Source: JACCTU01 sp963700495
GTDB taxonomy: Bacteria; Actinomycetota; Thermoleophilia; Gaiellales; Gaiellaceae
NCBI GenBank assembly: GCA_963700495.1
Contig: CAVOXT010000001.1
Coordinates: 1,116,001-1,180,000, forward strand
Reading direction: 5' to 3'
DNA: 64,000 nucleotides
Position numbers and translations under genes: made by a program. The notes under the pieces are model-generated. The model saw only the letters and a list, made by a program, of their open reading frames with translations. It ran no database searches and was not told the DNA's origin. How positions within the stretch are numbered: position 1 is the stretch's first letter; each line of letters starts with the position of its first letter. Of the stretch, positions 60,884 to 64,000 are shown in pieces.

Positions 60884-60932
60884 AAAAGCTTTCGGGGCGA
60901 GTGTCCCGAAGAACTCTCGCCCCGAAAGTTTT
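60884..60932. terminator. Bidirectional intrinsic terminator-like hairpin
   Basis: CTTTCGGGGCGAG (60889-60901) pairs perfectly with CTCGCCCCGAAAG (60916-60928) over 13 bp, and AAAA (60884-60887) faces TTTT (60929-60932) across a one-base bulge. The form suits termination in both directions. It lies upstream of the small membrane gene on its strand, so it may shield that gene from leftward read-through or end a leftward transcript from 60.9-61.1 kb. No gene is seen in 60933-61113. Confidence 0.75.
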
Positions 60933-61113
60933 CGCCGAGCCGGTTTCACTTTCGTCCACCGTCCCCGCTGGCCTTCGGCTTCCGCCTACCGCCACCGGGA
61001 GCGGTTTCGACCTACTTGCGCTCCGTGCTCGGCGCAAGAACGAACCTAGTCGCCGCCATGTCCGCGATCAAGAGGTCGAAAAACGTCGTCGCCGCAATTT
61101 GCGGCTAATTCAA

Positions 61114-61166
61114 TTATCCACAATTCCACAGCCAATCTTCCAACTTGTGGAGAGGTCTGTGGACAA
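61114..61166. promoter_or_regulatory. DnaA-box cluster in an AT-rich island
   Basis: TTATCCACA (61114-61122), the consensus DnaA box, and TGTGGACAA (61158-61166), the reverse of TTGTCCACA, are perfect and face each other. Weaker copies lie between them (around 61122-61130 and 61146-61154), also inverted. The preceding 61090-61113 is AT-rich for this genome and carries a GCCGCAA/TTGCGGC hairpin. It may be a DnaA-controlled promoter, a titration site, or part of an origin. Confidence 0.6.
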
Positions 61167-61204
61167 CGAGAAGCGCGACTCTACACCGTAGGATTCCCGG
61201 CTGC

Positions 61205-62143
61205 ATGGGGCGCGTTGCAACGACGACCGCCGCCGCCTCGCTCCTCCTCGCCGCCGCGCTCCTGACCGTGCTCGGCGTGGGGGATGCTGCGGGCGCGCTG
61301 CCCGACTGGCAGGCATTCGTGCTCGGCGTCGTGCAGGGGCTGACCGAGCTGCTGCCGATCTCGTCCTCGGGCCATCTGATCCTCGTGCCCTGGCTCGGCG
61401 ACTGGACCTACCTCGAGCAGCACGACGCTTTCAATCAGACCTTCGACGTCGCGCTCCACCTCGGCACGCTCGTCGCGGTCGTCGTGTACTTCCGCCGCGA
61501 CATCGCCGACCTGGCGGTGGCGTTCGTGGGGAGCCTGGCGCGGCGGCGGATCCGGACGCCCGACGAACGGGTTGCCTGGGTCGTTGCGGTGGCGACGGTG
61601 CCGGCGGCCCTCGTCGGCGCCGTGGGCGAGAGCTTCATCGCCGACCACCTCGGCGAGCCGTGGCAGATCGCGATCTTCATGGCGGTGTTCGCCGTCATCC
61701 TCTGGCTCTGCGACCGCAGGCCGCAGACACGTGAGGCGGCCGACCTCAGCCTCTGGCACGGGTTCGCGATCGGCTGCGCCCAGGCGCTCGCGCTGATGCC
61801 TGGTGTCTCGCGCTCGGGGATCACGATCTCCGCCGCCCGCTATCTCCGCCTCGGGCGCGATCAGGCCGCAAGGCTCTCGTTCCTGCTTCTGGCGCCGATC
61901 ACCCTCGGAGCGGTCGCCTTCAAGGGCGTGGGCGACGTCCTCCTCGGCGATCTGCCGGAAGGGTGGAAGGGGCCGTTCGTCGTGGGGATGCTCGCGGCGG
62001 CCGGCAGCGGCCTCCTCGCGATCGAGTTGCTGCTCGGCTACGTGCGCCGCCACGACTACAGCATCTTCGTGGTCTACCGGCTGATCGTTGCCGCGATCAT
62101 CCTGCTCCTGATCGCGACCGGCGTGCGCTCCGCGACGTTCTAG
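61205..62143 (+). CDS. uppP: Undecaprenyl-diphosphatase
   Basis: BacA/UppP membrane phosphatase of 312 residues that recycles undecaprenyl-PP to the monophosphate for wall synthesis; loss or overproduction alters bacitracin sensitivity. Catalytic motifs are GVVQGLTELLPISSSGHLIL with the Glu and Ser pair, and ALMPGVSRSGITISAARYL with the Arg. About eight hydrophobic segments are present, plus an extra N-terminal signal-like helix from ATG 61205. Its TAG shares CTAG (62140-62143) with the stop of the opposing gene. Confidence 0.94.
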   Translation: MGRVATTTAAASLLLAAALLTVLGVGDAAGALPDWQAFVLGVVQGLTELLPISSSGHLILVPWLGDWTYLEQHDAFNQTFDVALHLGTLVAVVVYFRRDIADLAVAFVGSLARRRIRTPDERVAWVVAVATVPAALVGAVGESFIADHLGEPWQIAIFMAVFAVILWLCDRRPQTREAADLSLWHGFAIGCAQALALMPGVSRSGITISAARYLRLGRDQAARLSFLLLAPITLGAVAFKGVGDVLLGDLPEGWKGPFVVGMLAAAGSGLLAIELLLGYVRRHDYSIFVVYRLIVAAIILLLIATGVRSATF

Positions 62144-63382
62144 GGCCGGATCAGCCGGGCGTAGGGGACACCGGTCGCCGGATCGACGTAGACCACCCGG
62201 TACGAGGCTCCGGGGTCACCGGCGCGTCGCGTCGAAGAGGCCGTCCGGGCCGAGCGCGAACTCGGCCGCCAGCCGGCGCGGCTGTCCCGCGACTTCTTCG
62301 TAGAGCTGGACGCTGCCGCTCGTCGCACCCTCGACACGGCCGCGAAGGGTGACGTCCGCGTCGACCCGGAGCTGTGGAGCCGCAGGGAGCGCGAACCACT
62401 CGAGGCCGTCGGGGCGGGCGAGGAGGAGCTGCCGGCCGCCGTCGGGCGTCGAGGCGTAGCCGAGCACGCGTCCGTCGAGCTCGGTCTGGGCCGCGCCCGT
62501 GATCAAACCGGCAACGAGGCCCTGCACGGGCTCGTTCGCGGCGATCTCCGGGCCCGAGGTGCCGAGCACGAGCGCCGCGGCGAACGCATTCGGATGGAGC
62601 ACGGTCGAGCGTGAGCGGTCGATCCGCGTCGAGAGGACCAGGTGGTTCTCGCCGACCGTGAGATACGGGATCGTCCAGGCGACGTAGATCCCGTCCGCGG
62701 CCGCCGAGGCGTACAGAGGCAGGGGAGCGACGCCGAGGGAGCTCGCATGCAGCACACGGCCCCACCAACGCTTGCCCTCGCGTCGCCAGAAGATCGCGTT
62801 CGCGCCCCGCTGGGAGAACGACTCCACGACGCGCATCGTTCGGTCGGGCCAGAGCACCGGCGCCGCCGCGGGCGGGGCGACGCTGCTGGGAAAGCCTTTC
62901 TGGGTGATCCTCGTGCGTGCCAGGCGCCCGCTCGGGAGAAGTTGGACGAGGTGGAGCGCGGTTCGCTCGTCGGCCTCCTGAACCGCGTAGGCGACCGCGG
63001 GGCGGCCCGCCGCGTTGACCGCGAGACCGGACGGCCCGAGCAGGGCGCGCTTGGGCGCGTCGGCGACCGTGAGCACGCGCCAGCGGCTCCCGCCGCGGAC
63101 GAAGAGGCGGATCCAGCTCCGGCGGCCCTCGACGAGCACGGCATCCCCCGAGAGGCCCGCGACGCGCCCTTCGACGGACGGCAGCGTCCCGATGGCGCTC
63201 GAGCTCCAACTGCCGGCACGCGTCCCGAGCATGAGCCGGCGGCCTTCGATCCAGGCGACGCGCGGCGTTCCGTCCTGCGCGACCGCGAGCGCACCGTCGG
63301 CGACACCGGGGGCGACGACCTCGGCTCTTGCCGCCGCAGGAAGTACGAGAGCCGCGGCGAGAAGGGGGACGAGCGCCTTCAC
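62140..63382 (-). CDS. Secreted hypothetical protein, one frameshift
   Basis: About 413 residues from GTG 63382. The signal peptide is VKALVPLLAAALVLPAAARA. The mature part is rich in short beta strands separated by Trp/Gly/Asp turns (AWIEGRRLMLGTRAGSWSSS, VAWTIPYLTVGENHLVLSTR), like a beta-propeller. The C-terminus DPGASYRVVYVDPATGVPYA appears only after a frame change near 62218. I do not recognise a family; it is probably extracellular. It is convergent with uppP and divergent from the sigma factor gene. Confidence 0.7.
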
Positions 63383-63511
63383 GGCGACACGGTAGCCGTC
63401 TTGTCTCGACTTTCCATAACGCTGGTTACCGTGCACTGCGCCGAGGGCGCAGGAGAAAGTCGGTAGGAGCGTGTTTGGCCTCCGATCGCGCGAGGAAAGC
63501 CCTTAACGGTC

Positions 63512-64000
63512 GTGCCGGTCGACGTCATCGACAACCTGATTGCCCTCGAGCTCAAGCCGCTCCTCGACGCAGCTGAGGCAAACGGCTCGATCCGGCGCGT
63601 CGAGCTCCTCGAGCTGCTGGAGCCGCACGACCTGGCGCCGCTCGAGGTCGAGGCGCTCGAGCGCGAGCTCGAGGCGAACGGGTTCGAGCTCCTCGACGAG
63701 CCGGAGGAGAAGAAGGAGGTCGCACCCCCGCCGCCGCCGGCTGCGATGACGGCCCTCGAGACCACGACCGACGCGCTCCAGCTCTTCTTGCGCGAGGCCG
63801 GCCGGCACGCGCTCCTGACGGCACCCCAGGAGGTCGCGTTGGCGAAGAAGATCGAGCGCGGCGACCTCGATGCGAAGCAGCGGATGATCCAGGCGAATCT
63901 CCGGCTGGTCGTCTCGATCGCGAAGAACTATCGCAACCAGGGCCTGCCGTTCCTCGACCTGATCCAGGAGGGAACGCTCGGGCTGATCCGCGCGGTCGAG
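63512..64000 (+). CDS. sigA: Primary-type sigma-70 factor (partial)
   Basis: The first ~163 residues of a sigma factor, cut by the right edge. After an acidic N-terminal region (LIALELKPLLDAAEANGSIR, ALERELEANGFELLDEPEEK) comes region 1.2 (TDALQLFLREAGRHALLTAP, then QEVALAKKIERGDLDAK) and region 2.1/2.2 (QANLRLVVSIAKNYRNQGLP, then FLDLIQEGTLGLIRAVE). These are typical of SigA/RpoD or a close group 2 factor such as SigB/HrdB; the missing regions 3-4 prevent a firm choice. The GTG is preceded by AGGAAAGCCC. It is not WhiG-like. Confidence 0.85.
   Translation, partial: MPVDVIDNLIALELKPLLDAAEANGSIRRVELLELLEPHDLAPLEVEALERELEANGFELLDEPEEKKEVAPPPPPAAMTALETTTDALQLFLREAGRHALLTAPQEVALAKKIERGDLDAKQRMIQANLRLVVSIAKNYRNQGLPFLDLIQEGTLGLIRAVE

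Overview
This is about 64 kb of high-GC (roughly 70%) bacterial DNA. The gene set is that of a deep-branching actinobacterium, and Thermoleophilia (Gaiellales/Solirubrobacterales-like) fits best. Support comes from a GarA-like FHA gene next to an FtsR-like MerR gene, a single-motif RsiG-like anti-sigma gene, an MprAB/HtrA unit, an actinobacterial-type LexA box (CGAACGTATGTTCG), an Asp-type MurA, SepF, a DivIVA-like protein, and the order rpsB-tsf-pyrH-frr-uppS-cdsA-dxr-rseP-ispG-proS. The class assignment is inference; I had no database.

Layout. 1-5.2 kb: a partial esterase, glyS, and an MprAB-like two-component pair divergent from an HtrA/PepD protease with matching direct-repeat boxes between them. 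5.2-11.5 kb: PPDK regulator, a 53-aa membrane protein and PPDK, then NTF2-like, rhomboid, ComB and lipoprotein genes. 11.6-17.3 kb: an SOS mutagenesis locus (LexA-controlled imuB and a DUF6504 gene, a 172-bp foldback, a reversed cupin gene, dnaE2). 17.3-29.8 kb: glycosyltransferase, EEP, aminotransferase, VOC and HD genes, murA, a degenerate hisB paralogue, ridA, cca, and a cell-division/envelope run (pgeF, yggS, sepF, yggT, divIVA, DUF167, dksA-like, lspA, rluD). 29.8-30.8 kb: one intact IS481-family element. 30.8-42.6 kb: a GGDEF protein and the translation/envelope/isoprenoid operon. 42.6-54.7 kb: accessory genes (carbonic anhydrase, PAP2, RTX-like protein, tRNA-Pro, CNB protein, ZIP transporter, a 1362-aa hybrid kinase, a molybdopterin oxidoreductase cluster, hutF). 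54.7-64 kb: pgsA, a GDP-mannose pyrophosphorylase/mutase-like fusion, the rsiG-garA-ftsR-apt run, small genes, a DnaA-box cluster, uppP, a secreted protein and the start of a primary-type sigma factor.

How parts connect. Undecaprenyl-phosphate metabolism is well covered (dxr, ispG, uppS, uppP), as are phospholipids (cdsA, pgsA) and division and regulated proteolysis (sepF, divIVA-like, rseP). Cyclic di-GMP appears twice: a GGDEF protein with an RsbRD-like N-terminus, and the RsiG-like protein carrying the exact E-x3-S-x2-R-x3-Q-x3-D signature.

Sequence quality. At least 14 genes carry single-base frameshifts, about 27 in total, crowded into 13.3-28.7 kb with one each near 1.5 and 62.2 kb. 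They affect essential genes (glyS, lspA, cca), and conserved protein resumes directly in another frame, so most are probably assembly or sequencing errors. Coordinates for these genes span all the frames involved.
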